Shown: one piece after another, positions 1-9,022 of the stretch
Layout: every line of letters begins with the position of its first letter
Position numbering within the stretch: the stretch's first letter is position 1
Source: Pseudomonas protegens CHA0
Lineage (GTDB): Bacteria; Pseudomonadota; Gammaproteobacteria; Pseudomonadales; Pseudomonadaceae
Direction: 5' to 3'
Length of the DNA stretch: 64,000 nucleotides
Assembly (NCBI RefSeq): GCF_000397205.1
Contig: NC_021237.1
Span: forward strand, 2,791,001 to 2,855,000
The notes under the pieces: model-generated
The model's database searches: none
Told to the model about the DNA's origin: nothing
Seen by the model: only the letters and a program-made list of their open reading frames with translations
Program-made: the position numbers and the translations under genes

Positions 1-449
1 AGATAAGGCCCAGAGCCTGATGCGTGTAGTTGCCTTGATTAACTGCTACGCAATAGCGTCACAACGAAGAGAAGCAGCGTAAACCTGGATGAAGCTGCCG
101 ACATTCCCACCATCGGCCACAAGCATCTTGAAGAGTTTTCGCCGGCTTCCCGTCGTGGTACTGGACGGTCAATGCCAGGTCAGTTTCATCAATCTGCCTT
201 GTGGGCAGTACACATCCGGGTCACAGCTCGGCGGTCAGACGAGCTTGCTCATAACACCTTTGCCTCGTCCCCCGATCGGGGAGACGTCTGCATCATGCAA
301 GGCCGAAATCCTCTCGTCAACGGTTTTGTAGTGAAAATTTTCAGGCACTACATATTGTCTGACAAAAGCCGAAAAGCCATCATCCGGCCCCCCCAACGCA
401 GGGCTGGGCAGGTAGAATCGGCGCCTTGAAATGTTCTGAGGTTGCAGCG
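1..449. other. Region without a supported gene upstream of polB
   Basis: No convincing gene was found here. Short open frames exist on both strands, for example 89-331 plus, but none has a ribosome-binding site joined to a recognisable protein. The minus strand around 90-260 gives coding-like stretches in two different frames, which could be a decayed gene end, but I cannot name it. The last 100 bases should hold the polB promoter. I looked for a LexA box (CTG-N10-CAG) here, because polB is SOS-controlled in E. coli, and saw none. Confidence 0.5.
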
Positions 450-2810
450 GTGGATGTACAACAAGGCTTCGTCCTGACTCGGCACTGGCGCGATACGCCG
501 GCGGGCACGCAAGTCGATTTCTGGCTGGCCACCGACCGGGGGCCGCGCCAGATCCGCCTGCCGTTGCAGACTTCCGTGGCCTTCGTCCCGGCGGTGCAGC
601 GGGCCCAGGCTGAGCGCTTGCTGACCGACGACCCGGATGTGCAACTGCGCCCATTGCAGTTGCGTGACTTCCACCAGCGCCCGGTGCTGGGCCTGTACTG
701 CCCGCAGCACAATCAGCTGATGCGCCTGGAGAAGACCCTGCGGCGCGCCGGGGTCGAGGTGTTCGAAGCCGATGTCCGACCGCCCGAGCGCTACCTGATG
801 GAGCGCTTCATCACCGCGCCGGTGTCCTTCGGCGGCCAGCCCGGCCCCGATGGCTTGTTGCTGGAGGCGCAGATGAAGCCGGCGCCAAACTACCGGCCGA
901 GCCTCAAGCTGGTGTCCCTGGACATCGAGACCAGCGAGCGCGGCGAGTTGTATTCCATTGCCCTGGAAGGTTGCGGCCAGCGCCAGGTGTACATGCTCGG
1001 CAAGGCCCGGGACGACGACAGTGCGGTGGATTTCGACCTGGAGTTCTGCGCCAGCCGCGAGCAGTTGCTGGAGAGGCTCAACCAGTGGCTGGCCGAGCAT
1101 GACCCCGACGCGATCATCGGCTGGAACCTGGTGCAGTTCGACCTGCGCGTACTCCACGAACATGCCCGGCGCCTGGCGGTGCCGCTGCGCCTGGGGCGTG
1201 GTGGCGAGGAAATGCAGTGGCGCGAGCACGGCAGCCGTACCCACTATTTCGCCTCGGCTGCCGGCCGCTTGATCATCGATGGCATCGAGGCATTGCGTTC
1301 GGCGACCTGGAGCTTCCCTTCCTTCAGCCTGGAAAACGTCGCCCAGACCCTGCTGGGGGAGGGCAAGTCGATCGACAACCCCTACCAGCGCATGGACGAG
1401 ATCAACCGCATGTTCGCCGAGGACAAGCCGGCCCTGGCCCGCTACAACCTCAAGGACTGCGAACTGGTGACGCGGATCTTCGCCAAGACCGAGTTGCTGA
1501 CCTTTCTTCTGGAACGGGCCACGGTCACCGGCCTGCCCGCCGACCGCAGCGGCGGTTCGGTGGCGGCCTTTACCCACCTGTACATGCCGCTGATGCATCG
1601 CCAGGGCTTTGTCGCCCCCAACCTGGGCGAGCTGCCGCCCCAGGCCAGCCCCGGCGGTTTCGTCATGGATTCGCGGCCCGGGCTCTACGAGTCGGTGCTG
1701 GTGCTGGACTACAAGAGCCTGTACCCGTCGATCATCCGCAGCTTCCTGATCGACCCGGTGGGGCTGGTGGAAGGCCTGCGCCAACCGGACGAGCAGCATT
1801 CGGTAGCGGGCTTTCGCGGCGCGCGCTTCTCCCGCACCCGGCATTGCCTGCCATCGATCGTGACCCGGGTCGCCGAGGGCCGGGAAGTGGCCAAGCGCGA
1901 GCACAACGCGCCGCTGTCCCAGGCGTTGAAGATCATCATGAACGCCTTCTACGGCGTGCTCGGCTCCAGCGGTTGCCGCTTCTTCGACCCACGCCTGGCG
2001 TCATCCATCACCCTGCGTGGCCACGAGATCATGGCCCGTACCCAGCAGTTGATCGAAGCCCAGGGGCATCAGGTGATCTACGGCGACACCGATTCCACCT
2101 TCGTCTGGCTCGGCGGCCTGCATGACGAGGAGCAGGCAGGCCTGATCGGCCGTGCCCTGGTGGCCCACGTCAACCAGTGGTGGCGTGATCACCTGCAGCA
2201 GCAATACGGCCTGGAAAGCGCCCTGGAGTTGCAGTTCGAAACCCACTACAAACGCTTTCTGATGCCCACCATCCGTGGCGCCGAGGAGGGCAGCAAGAAG
2301 CGCTACGCCGGCCTGGTGCAGCGCGCCGATGGCAGCCAGGAGATGGTCTACAAGGGCCTGGAGACGGTGCGCACCGACTGGTCGCCCCTGGCCCGGGAAT
2401 TCCAGCAGGAGCTGTACCAGCGCATCTTCCACCGCCAGCCCTACCAGGACTATGTGCGCGACTACGTGCAACGCACCCTGGCCGGGCAACTGGATGACCT
2501 GTTGATCTACCGCAAGCGCCTGCGCCGGCCCCTGGACGACTACGAGCGCAACGTGCCGCCCCATGTCCGCGCAGCGCGCCTGGCGGACGAATACAACCGC
2601 GAGCAGGGCCGCCCGCTGCAGTACCAGAACGGCGGCTGGATCAGTTACGTGATCACCCTGGCCGGCCCCGAGCCCCTGGAAAACCGCCGCGCGACCATCG
2701 ACTACGAGCACTACCTGACCCGCCAGTTGCAACCGGTGGCAGATGCCATCCTGCCGTTCGTGCAGGACGATTTCAGCACCCTGGTGGGTGGGCAGATGGG
2801 CCTGTTCTGA
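450..2810 (+). CDS. polB: DNA polymerase II (family B)
   Basis: This family B DNA polymerase does translesion and repair synthesis with 3'-5' proofreading. From memory the protein follows E. coli Pol II along its whole length. The exonuclease motif DIET lies near residue 158, the polymerase motif DYKSLYPS near 420 and the catalytic YGDTDS near 544 (counted from the GTG). I chose GTG at 450 because TGAGG sits 8 bases upstream and the resulting 786 residues match the 783 of E. coli. A TTG at 426 would add eight residues but has a poorer ribosome-binding site. The gene converges with the small gene that follows. No LexA box is visible upstream. Confidence 0.96.
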   Translation: MDVQQGFVLTRHWRDTPAGTQVDFWLATDRGPRQIRLPLQTSVAFVPAVQRAQAERLLTDDPDVQLRPLQLRDFHQRPVLGLYCPQHNQLMRLEKTLRRAGVEVFEADVRPPERYLMERFITAPVSFGGQPGPDGLLLEAQMKPAPNYRPSLKLVSLDIETSERGELYSIALEGCGQRQVYMLGKARDDDSAVDFDLEFCASREQLLERLNQWLAEHDPDAIIGWNLVQFDLRVLHEHARRLAVPLRLGRGGEEMQWREHGSRTHYFASAAGRLIIDGIEALRSATWSFPSFSLENVAQTLLGEGKSIDNPYQRMDEINRMFAEDKPALARYNLKDCELVTRIFAKTELLTFLLERATVTGLPADRSGGSVAAFTHLYMPLMHRQGFVAPNLGELPPQASPGGFVMDSRPGLYESVLVLDYKSLYPSIIRSFLIDPVGLVEGLRQPDEQHSVAGFRGARFSRTRHCLPSIVTRVAEGREVAKREHNAPLSQALKIIMNAFYGVLGSSGCRFFDPRLASSITLRGHEIMARTQQLIEAQGHQVIYGDTDSTFVWLGGLHDEEQAGLIGRALVAHVNQWWRDHLQQQYGLESALELQFETHYKRFLMPTIRGAEEGSKKRYAGLVQRADGSQEMVYKGLETVRTDWSPLAREFQQELYQRIFHRQPYQDYVRDYVQRTLAGQLDDLLIYRKRLRRPLDDYERNVPPHVRAARLADEYNREQGRPLQYQNGGWISYVITLAGPEPLENRRATIDYEHYLTRQLQPVADAILPFVQDDFSTLVGGQMGLF

Positions 2811-2816
2811 GAGGCC

Positions 2817-3113
2817 TCAGTCGTCCACGGCTTCGCACAGGCCACTGGCACCGTGTTTGTCGCTGTATTTCACGGTCACCGAATCGTCGTCCTCGACGCT
2901 GATGGTCAGGGTTGTTTCCGGCGTCTTGACCTGGAAATGCCGGTCATCCACGGCGCTACTCTTGACCGCCTTGCCATTGATGTAAATCGGTCCGCCCTGG
3001 TCGGCACTGACGGCCAGATTGCCGGGGCAGGAAACGTTGAACAGCGGTACACCTTCGGCGTGGGCGGCGCCGGTGAAGATCATCAAAGTGCCCAGCAGCA
3101 GGATTTTGCGCAT
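2817..3113 (-). CDS. Small secreted protein of unknown function
   Basis: A 98-residue protein with a clear Sec signal peptide: MRK, a hydrophobic run, and cleavage probably after AHA near residue 19. The mature part is about 79 residues, acidic and beta-prone, with two cysteines (NVSCPG and GLCEAV) that could form one disulfide. AGGAG lies six bases before the ATG, so the start is secure. I do not recognise a family. It is probably periplasmic and is a single gene, converging with polB and divergent from the protease gene. Confidence 0.8.
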   Translation of the reverse strand: MRKILLLGTLMIFTGAAHAEGVPLFNVSCPGNLAVSADQGGPIYINGKAVKSSAVDDRHFQVKTPETTLTISVEDDDSVTVKYSDKHGASGLCEAVDD

Positions 3114-3322
3114 CGCGGACTCCTCGTGGAACAGCCTTGGGGCAGAGGCTTGAGCGAGCTTTGCAGCCCCGGATTGATGCTTAGCCTATCTGCTGCCAGA
3201 GCCGTGCGCGAGTGGAATATTTACCCCGGGCCAGAGCGCTTTTCGGGCTTTTGTCGGACAAAAAAAACCGTGGACTCGCGGTTGACGAGTGTGTCAGGTT
3301 TCCAGCGCCTCAATGGGCGAGT

Positions 3323-3362
3323 GATAGGACGATCTCGCAGGCGGGGTCGCAGCTGTCCTATC
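3323..3362 (+). promoter_or_regulatory. Leader inverted repeat upstream of the protease gene
   Basis: GATAGGAC (3323-3330) and GTCCTATC (3355-3362) are perfect inverted copies separated by 24 bases. They are followed by GGATTTTTTG and then the ribosome-binding site. In RNA this would be a stem ending just before a short U run, 30 bases before the start codon. It could act as an attenuator, a stability element or a regulator-binding palindrome; the sequence does not decide between these. Confidence 0.45.
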
Positions 3363-3378
3363 GGATTTTTTGTCTGGA

Positions 3379-3388
3379 ACAAGGACGT
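3379..3388 (+). promoter_or_regulatory. RsmA/RsmE-type binding site at the protease ribosome-binding site
   Basis: ACAAGGACGT matches the Pseudomonas RsmA/RsmE consensus WCANGGANGW at every position, and its GGA is the Shine-Dalgarno core of the gene starting at 3393. Flanking AC/GT can close the hexaloop AAGGAC. Rsm proteins binding here would block translation until relieved by Gac-dependent small RNAs. Alkaline protease is a known Gac/Rsm target in P. protegens (literature); direct use of this site is inferred. Confidence 0.7.
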
Positions 3389-3392
3389 AGCA

Positions 3393-4838
3393 ATGTCAAA
3401 AGCACTCTCGGAAGCAGTCGGCAACGGCATCGATTCGGCCGCTCAGGCCAGCCATGCCTACCAGCAAGTTCTGGCCTTCAGCCACCTGTATGACCGTGGC
3501 GGCAGCGAGCTGGTGAACGGCAAGCCATCCTTCACCGCCGACCAGGCGGCGGATTCGATCCTGCGCAAAGGCCTGTCCTGGCACGACCAGAACGGCGACG
3601 GCAAGATCGACCTGAGCTACAGCTTCCTCACCGAAAAACCGGCCAACTACAACCCGGCCCTGGGCAGCTTCAGCGAGTTCAGCGCACTGCAAAAAGCCCA
3701 GGCGCTGCTGGCTCTGCAATCCTGGGCGGACGTGGCCAACGTGACCTTCACTGAAGCGGCCAAGGGTGGCGACGGCCACATGAGCTTCGGCAACTACAAC
3801 GTCAGCACCGGCGGCGCGGCCTTTGCCTACCTGCCGTCCGGCAGCAGCTACGACGGCCAGTCCTGGTACCTGATCAACGACCAGTACCGGGTCAACGAAA
3901 CCCCGGGCAACGGCAACTACGGCCGCCAGACCCTGACCCACGAAATCGGCCACAGCCTGGGCCTGTCCCACCCGGGCGTGTACAACGCCGGCAGCGGCAG
4001 CCCTACCTACAACGACGTGACCTACGCCCAGGACACCCGCGGCTACAGCCTGATGAGCTACTGGAGTGAGAGCAACACCGGGCAGGACTTCAGCAAGGAC
4101 GGCGGCGGTGCCTACGCCTCGGCGCCGTTGCTGGACGATATCGTTGCGGTGCAGAAGCTCTATGGCGCCAACCTGGAAACCCGTGCCGACGACACTGTCT
4201 ACGGCTTCAACTCCAACACCGGTCGGGACTTCTACAGCGCCCACAGCGCTTCGGACAAGCTGGTGTTCGCGGTCTGGGACGGCGGCGGCAACGATACCCT
4301 GGATTTCTCGGGTTTCACCCAGAACCAGAAGATCAATCTCAATGAAGGCGGCTTCTCCGATGTCGGCGGCCTGGTGGGCAACGTGTCCATCGCCCATGGC
4401 GTGACCGTGGAAAACGCCATCGGCGGCTCGGGCAATGACCTGCTGATCGGCAACGCTGCGGCGAACATCCTCGAAGGCGGTGCCGGCAACGACATCATCT
4501 ATGGCGGTGGCGGTGGCGACACCCTGTGGGGTGGGGCGGGGGCTGATACCTTCGTCTACGGCGCGGCCGCGGATTCGACCTTCGACGCCCCGGACTGGAT
4601 CATGGATTTCGTCAGCGGCGAGGACAAGATCGACCTCACCGGGATCCCGCAATTCGCCTCCGGTGGTGCCACCCTGAACTTCGTCAGCGGCTTCACCGGG
4701 CATGCCGGCGACGCGATCCTCACCTACTACGCCGAAACCAACCAGACCAGCCTGATGATCGACCTGACCGGTCATGGCGCGGTGGACTTCGCCGTGGGTA
4801 CCGTGGGCCAGGCGGCGGTCACCGACATCATCGCCTGA
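3393..4838 (+). CDS. aprA: Serralysin-family alkaline metalloprotease
   Basis: A secreted zinc protease of 481 residues with no Sec signal, as expected for a type I secretion substrate. [11 protein letters not shown] at residues 183-193 is the HExxHxxGxxH zinc site, and [10 protein letters not shown] downstream gives the Met-turn. About 345-385 holds glycine- and aspartate-rich RTX calcium repeats, followed by the C-terminal export region. The start is supported by AAGGA eight bases before ATG. Unlike usual apr loci there is no inhibitor gene or aprDEF exporter beside it, so the exporter must lie elsewhere. It could be a second AprA paralogue rather than the main one. Confidence 0.93.
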   Translation: MSKALSEAVGNGIDSAAQASHAYQQVLAFSHLYDRGGSELVNGKPSFTADQAADSILRKGLSWHDQNGDGKIDLSYSFLTEKPANYNPALGSFSEFSALQKAQALLALQSWADVANVTFTEAAKGGDGHMSFGNYNVSTGGAAFAYLPSGSSYDGQSWYLINDQYRVNETPGNGNYGRQTLTHEIGHSLGLSHPGVYNAGSGSPTYNDVTYAQDTRGYSLMSYWSESNTGQDFSKDGGGAYASAPLLDDIVAVQKLYGANLETRADDTVYGFNSNTGRDFYSAHSASDKLVFAVWDGGGNDTLDFSGFTQNQKINLNEGGFSDVGGLVGNVSIAHGVTVENAIGGSGNDLLIGNAAANILEGGAGNDIIYGGGGGDTLWGGAGADTFVYGAAADSTFDAPDWIMDFVSGEDKIDLTGIPQFASGGATLNFVSGFTGHAGDAILTYYAETNQTSLMIDLTGHGAVDFAVGTVGQAAVTDIIA

Positions 4839-4855
4839 TCGACCCTGGGTAACGG

Positions 4856-4882
4856 GAGCGGCGCCTCAAGGTGCCGCTCTTT
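4856..4882 (+). terminator. Rho-independent terminator of the protease gene
   Basis: GAGCGGC (4856-4862) pairs with GCCGCTC (4873-4879), with further CCT/AGG pairing inside the loop, followed by TTT. It starts 18 bases after the protease stop codon, so it most likely ends that transcript. Confidence 0.75.
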
Positions 4883-4890
4883 GGCGAATT

Positions 4891-5637
4891 TCAGTCACCG
4901 CCCCCGCCGCCACAACCTCCGCCCCCGCAGCCACTGCTGTCGCCCCCGCCACCATCGCTGCCGCCACTGTCGCCATCACCGCCGAAACGCGAGCTGTCGC
5001 TGTCGCTGCTGCCGGAAGAGTCGCTGTCCAGGGAGCTGCTGTGCAGCTCGCTGCCGCAGTGCACCAGGGTGGCGCTGCCGCCGTTGTCGGTCAGGCGGCG
5101 CAGGGACTGGCAGTCGGCGACGTAGTGAAAGCCCCCGGCGATCTTCAGCTTGGCGTCCAGGGCGAACAGCAGTGGCAGGCGGCTGGGCTGGGCCGGGTTG
5201 ATGTTTTCTTCCAGGCAGGCCTGGCGCCAGACCCGGCGCAGGCCGTTGTCGCTTTGTTGCGCGGCGTTCTGGCCGAGCACCGCCGCCGGGGTGTGGTGGA
5301 GGAACTGGCCGAAGGCCTGGTTGCAGAACTGCTGGTAGTCCCGGGTATGCAAGATGAATTCGTGCCACAGGTCGTCCACCACCTGGGACGGCATCGACAC
5401 GTAGCGCTGGCCGCTCTTGAGGTAGGCGAGAAAGAACTGGCGCAAGCCCTGGGCCACCAGCTGGCAGTCCTTGAGGTTCAGGTGCGGGTGCTGGGTGCGC
5501 AGGGGCTCGAACAAGCGCGGCGGCAGGGTGAAATTGCGGATGTGGGCTTCCCGACGCAAGGCCGTGAGGGCTTTCTGACGGCGCCAGAACACCAGGATCA
5601 GGGCCAGGGCCACCACTGCGGGCAAGATCAACAGCAT
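4891..5637 (-). CDS. GRDP-like membrane protein with Gly/Cys-rich tail
   Basis: A 248-residue protein. Residues 2-18 form a transmembrane or signal-anchor segment. Residues about 35-115 contain DDLWHEFILHTRDYQQFC and GQFLHH, which resemble the glycine-rich-domain-containing protein-like family (formerly DUF1399). From about residue 195 the tail is almost only Ser, Asp, Gly and Cys, ending GCGGGGCGGGGGD. The biochemical role of this family is unknown. The tail is encoded by a low-complexity GGC/AGC run but stays in frame to a normal stop. It is convergent with the protease gene. Confidence 0.75.
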   Translation of the reverse strand: MLLILPAVVALALILVFWRRQKALTALRREAHIRNFTLPPRLFEPLRTQHPHLNLKDCQLVAQGLRQFFLAYLKSGQRYVSMPSQVVDDLWHEFILHTRDYQQFCNQAFGQFLHHTPAAVLGQNAAQQSDNGLRRVWRQACLEENINPAQPSRLPLLFALDAKLKIAGGFHYVADCQSLRRLTDNGGSATLVHCGSELHSSSLDSDSSGSSDSDSSRFGGDGDSGGSDGGGGDSSGCGGGGCGGGGGD

Positions 5638-5828
5638 GTTCGGTCTCCGCCGGAAAAAGTGCCGAGACAGTGGCGCAATGCGGCGTTTTATTCAAGCCAT
5701 CGCCGTGCGCCTGCTGCCGGTGGTGGGGATCGGGGACACAGGCCGGGAAAAGTCCATCAGGGCCAACCAGCACTTCTATCTTCTGCTTATTGCCGGACCA
5801 CGACTTGGCTGGCCAGGGTTTACACACC

Positions 5829-5838
5829 ACACGGAAGT
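5829..5838 (+). promoter_or_regulatory. RsmA/RsmE-type binding site at the halovibrin-like gene
   Basis: ACACGGAAGT matches WCANGGANGW at all fixed positions and lies six bases before the ATG at 5845, over the Shine-Dalgarno region. AC and GT can close the hexaloop ACGGAA. This is the same arrangement as at the protease 2.4 kb upstream, so translation is probably Gac/Rsm controlled (inference). Confidence 0.65.
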
Positions 5839-5844
5839 CACCCC

Positions 5845-7071
5845 ATGAAAGCACGCAGAACCTCCATTGCCGTTGCCATCGGCCTCGCCGGCCTGTGCCT
5901 GTTGCCCACGGTGCAGGCCGACCAGGGCAGCGACACGGTGGCCCGCCTCAACCAGTTGTACAACGACACCCGCCAGGATTGCGGCGGCCCGTCGAAACCG
6001 GCATTCCTGTGTTCCGGGGTGCTGTTTCGCGCCACCTGGCCGTCCACCGACTACCAGTTCTACAGCATCAGCCCTAAAAGCCAGGCCAGCGGCGGCGTAT
6101 CGGCGTCCTACCTGCGCAAGGATTCGAAGTTCCGCAAGCTGGCCTACGGACTGCAGAGCGGCTTCATCTTCGACACCATCTTCGGCAACCCCAAGGATCA
6201 CCAGGACTATGCGGTGCTCTGTTCCTTCCCCATCGACGCCGCCACCGACGACCGCGGGCAGCAGGGCTGCACCGACTCGCGGCGCACCCCGGGCAATGTC
6301 GAGAAGTACTGCCACGAGATCGGTGTGACCACCGCCGAGCAATGGGGCGCCAACTACCGACAGAACCGTGGCGACCACTCGCGCCAGTGTTCCTTCGATG
6401 TACGTGACGAACGCAACAGCGCCGCCGGCCCGGCGTTCTACCAGAGCATCCGTTCCATGGCGCAGATCGCCGCAGAATCCTTCGGCACTCAGAATGAGCT
6501 GCGCCTGGCCAAGTGGGAGGAAAAACCGCCGCAATCGCCCTCGATCCTGGCCCTGTTCTACACCGAGGATGGCGGCCTGGAAGGTGCACGGCTGAACCAG
6601 ATCCAGTGGTACAAGGCCGTGCAGCAGTACCTGCCGGTGATCAACATGAAGCTGCCGCAGACGCCCCAGCAGGACGCGAGTTTCGTCTACGACAACAAGA
6701 AGCAGGTGATCTACCCGATCACCGAGAAGAACAGCTGCGATCGCTATGTGCAGAGTGCGGTGTGGATCGAACGTGATGACCCGGGCTTCGGCAAGAAAGT
6801 CATGACCCTGGAAGTCACGCCCACCGATTGCGGGCGCAACGTCAAGGACAACCAGACCAACAACTTCTTCAACGAACTGGCCAGCGACCACTACCTGGAC
6901 GCCCAGTGGAAGAACAACCCGGACAACCGCGACAGCAGCGTGGGCAGCATGCGCCGGCAACTGGTCTGCCACTTCAATATTGCGCGCAACAAGCCGGAGT
7001 GGAACCTGGAGCCTTCACGGCCCTACACCTCCAACGAAGACTCCATCGCCAAGGGCTGCAACAACACCTGA
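5845..7071 (+). CDS. Secreted halovibrin-like protein
   Basis: A 408-residue protein with a Sec signal peptide (MKARR, hydrophobic stretch, cleavage near VQA, residue 25). The mature part has around ten cysteines, suggesting disulfides. LCSGVLFRATWPSTDYQFYSIS, the QNEL..LA. segment and the repeated aromatic pattern resemble proteins annotated in Pseudomonas as halovibrin HvnA, after a Vibrio fischeri secreted protein reported to be an ADP-ribosyltransferase. I could not locate an ART triad, so enzymatic activity is not claimed. The open frame extends far upstream, but the ATG at 5845 begins the signal peptide and has a GGAAG ribosome-binding site. Confidence 0.7.
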   Translation: MKARRTSIAVAIGLAGLCLLPTVQADQGSDTVARLNQLYNDTRQDCGGPSKPAFLCSGVLFRATWPSTDYQFYSISPKSQASGGVSASYLRKDSKFRKLAYGLQSGFIFDTIFGNPKDHQDYAVLCSFPIDAATDDRGQQGCTDSRRTPGNVEKYCHEIGVTTAEQWGANYRQNRGDHSRQCSFDVRDERNSAAGPAFYQSIRSMAQIAAESFGTQNELRLAKWEEKPPQSPSILALFYTEDGGLEGARLNQIQWYKAVQQYLPVINMKLPQTPQQDASFVYDNKKQVIYPITEKNSCDRYVQSAVWIERDDPGFGKKVMTLEVTPTDCGRNVKDNQTNNFFNELASDHYLDAQWKNNPDNRDSSVGSMRRQLVCHFNIARNKPEWNLEPSRPYTSNEDSIAKGCNNT

Positions 7072-7084
7072 GGCCCGCCAGACC

Positions 7085-7165
7085 GCCTTCGCCGGCAAGC
7101 CGGCTCCTACGGGCTCCCCGCACTATCACCGGCCACCGTAGGAGCTGGCTTGCCAGCGAAGAGGC
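7085..7165. repeat. REP pair (REPIN-like) between convergent genes
   Basis: Two inverted REP copies: 7085-7110 with core GCCGGCAAGCCGGCTCCTAC, and 7138-7165 with core GTAGGAGCTGGCTTGCCAGC. A degraded third copy (GTCGGCAAGCCCG) follows near 7180. Facing REPs of this sort are common in Pseudomonas intergenic spaces and are moved by RAYT transposases; none is present here. The pair lies between two convergent genes and may also act as a transcript end. Confidence 0.85.
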
Positions 7166-7204
7166 CCGCAAGACCGCCCCCGTCGGCAAGCCCGAGCACG
7201 CTGC

Positions 7205-8827
7205 TCAGTTGTGGTTGATGTCGACGTCCCGGGTTTCCCGCAGGCACAACAACCCCACCACCAGGCTGACCCCGGTAATCAGCACCGGGTACCACAGGCC
7301 ATAGAAGATATCGCCGGTGTAGACCACCAGGGCAAAGGACACGGTCGGCAGGAAACCGCCGAACCAGCCGTTGCCGATGTGGTAGGGCAGGGACATGGAG
7401 GTGTAGCGGATACGGGTCGGGAACAGCTCCACCATCAGCGCCGCCAGCGGGCCGTAGCACATGGCGGCAATCAGGATCAGCGCGACGATCAGCACCACCA
7501 CCATGGTCTTGTTGACGTTCTGGCTGTCGGCCTGCTGCGGATAACCGGCCAGGGTCACTGCGCCGCGCAGGGCGGCCTCGTCGAAGCCGTTGATCTTCAC
7601 ATCACCGACGCTGACCTGCACCGGGCTGCCGGCGGGGGCGGCGATGCTGCTGTAGGGCAGGCCCTGCTTCACCAGGAAGGTCTTGACCTTGTCGCAGGGG
7701 CTGTCGAAGCGCGCCTTGCCCACCGGGTCGAACTGGAAGGTGCAGGTGGCCGGGTCGGCGGTGACGCTGATGGGCGCCTGGCGGCTGGCCTGGTCGATGG
7801 CCGGGTTGGCGTAGTGGGCCAGGGCCTTGAAGATCGGGAAGTACAGAAGCGTGGCCAGCAGCAGGCCGAGCATCAGCACCGGCTTGCGGCCGATCTTGTC
7901 CGAGAGCCAGCCAAAGAAGATGAACATCGGCGCGCCGATCACCACGCTGATGATCAGCAGGCTGTTGGCAAGGGCCGGGTCCATCTTGAGGAACTGGGTG
8001 AGAAAGAACAAAACGTAGAACTGCGCGGCATAGAAGGTCACCGCCTGCCCGGCATTGATGCTGAACAGGGCGATCAGCACCACCTTGAGGTTTTCCCACT
8101 TGCCGAAGGATTCGCGGATCGGCGCCTTGCTGGCGCGGCCTTCCTCTTTCATTTTCAGGAAGGCCGGCGACTCGTGCAGGCTCATGCGGATCCAGGTGGA
8201 GATGCCCAGCAGCACGATGGACAGCAGGAACGGCAGGCGCCAGCCCCAGACCTCGAACTGGTCGCCGGTGAAGTAACGGCAGGCCAGCACCACCAGCAGC
8301 GACAGCAGCAGGCCCAGGGTTGCGGTGGACTGGATCCAGCTGGTGTGCAAGCCGCGCTTGCCCTGGGGCGCGTGCTCGGCCACGTAGGTGGCGGCGCCGC
8401 CGTACTCGCCGCCCAGGGCCAGGCCCTGGAGCATGCGCAGGGCCACCAGGATGATCGGCGCGGCGATGCCGATGCTGGCGTAGTTGGGCAACAGGCCCAC
8501 GGCGAAGGTCGCAACGCCCATGAGGATGATGGTGGCAAGGAAGGTGTACTTGCGCCCGATCATGTCCCCCAGGCGGCCGAACACCAGGGCGCCGAAGGGG
8601 CGCACCACGAAGCCGGCGGCAAAGGCCATCAGGGCGAAGATGAAGGCCGTGGTGTCGTTGACCCCGGCGAAGAACTGCTTGCTGATCACCGCCGCCAGGG
8701 CGCCGTAGAGGAAAAAGTCGTACCACTCGAACACCGTGCCGAGGGACGACGCGAAGATGACCTTCTGGCTGCCCTTGGCAGTGGAGTCCTGCAGGGGCGC
8801 GTTCAGGGGCTGTGCGTGTTCTGACAT
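7205..8827 (-). CDS. MHS-family major facilitator transporter
   Basis: A 540-residue metabolite:H+ symporter of the KgtP/ProP branch. FEWYDFFLYGALA lies in the first helix and GRLGDMIGRKYT and GWLSDKIGRKPVL are the two MFS loop signatures between TM2/3 and TM8/9. Compared with the usual 430-450 residues it carries an insertion of about 90 residues before the last helices (NPAIDQASRQ through QADSQNVNK), containing two cysteines, probably a periplasmic loop. The substrate is not predictable. It lies 195 bases downstream of the GMC oxidoreductase on the same strand, with a REP pair between, so cotranscription is possible but interrupted. Confidence 0.88.
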   Translation of the reverse strand: MSEHAQPLNAPLQDSTAKGSQKVIFASSLGTVFEWYDFFLYGALAAVISKQFFAGVNDTTAFIFALMAFAAGFVVRPFGALVFGRLGDMIGRKYTFLATIILMGVATFAVGLLPNYASIGIAAPIILVALRMLQGLALGGEYGGAATYVAEHAPQGKRGLHTSWIQSTATLGLLLSLLVVLACRYFTGDQFEVWGWRLPFLLSIVLLGISTWIRMSLHESPAFLKMKEEGRASKAPIRESFGKWENLKVVLIALFSINAGQAVTFYAAQFYVLFFLTQFLKMDPALANSLLIISVVIGAPMFIFFGWLSDKIGRKPVLMLGLLLATLLYFPIFKALAHYANPAIDQASRQAPISVTADPATCTFQFDPVGKARFDSPCDKVKTFLVKQGLPYSSIAAPAGSPVQVSVGDVKINGFDEAALRGAVTLAGYPQQADSQNVNKTMVVVLIVALILIAAMCYGPLAALMVELFPTRIRYTSMSLPYHIGNGWFGGFLPTVSFALVVYTGDIFYGLWYPVLITGVSLVVGLLCLRETRDVDINHN

Positions 8828-8938
8828 AGGTGGCTTCCTTACAGTGATTATTGTTGTTGTTCCACTGCCGACGCCGTTTCCGGCGCCGCTGTTGCAGATT
8901 CACCGCGACCGCACGATGAACCCTCGTTTCCCTCATCC

Positions 8939-9018
8939 GTAGGAGCTGGCTTGCCAGCGAAGAGGCCCGTGAGCCGGGCGCCAGCCTTGGGGACGCCTTC
9001 GCCGGCAAGCCGGCTCCT
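8939..9018. repeat. REP pair (REPIN-like)
   Basis: Inverted REP copies at 8939-8968 (GTAGGAGCTGGCTTGCCAGC) and 8995-9018 (GCCTTCGCCGGCAAGCCGGC). They lie immediately after the GMC oxidoreductase stop codon and upstream of the transporter, both on the minus strand. The hairpins may limit read-through or stabilise the upstream mRNA. Confidence 0.85.
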
Positions 9019-9022
9019 GCGC

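Noticed and set aside
89..331. Short plus-strand frame before polB
   Set aside because: It has no ribosome-binding site and no family match.
330..449. LexA box upstream of polB
   Set aside because: No CTG-N10-CAG with an AT-rich centre was seen, so SOS control of polB is not supported by this sequence.
426..449. TTG start at 426 for polB
   Set aside because: GTG at 450 has TGAGG at 8-base spacing and gives a length matching E. coli Pol II.
348..1904. Long minus-strand open frame antisense to polB
   Set aside because: It lies over a clearly coding polB sequence with conserved polymerase motifs, and its Gln/His/Ala-rich composition is typical of a shadow frame.
3396..4775. Minus-strand open frame antisense to the protease gene
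   Set aside because: The protease frame holds the zinc site and RTX repeats; the antisense frame has no start signal or motif.
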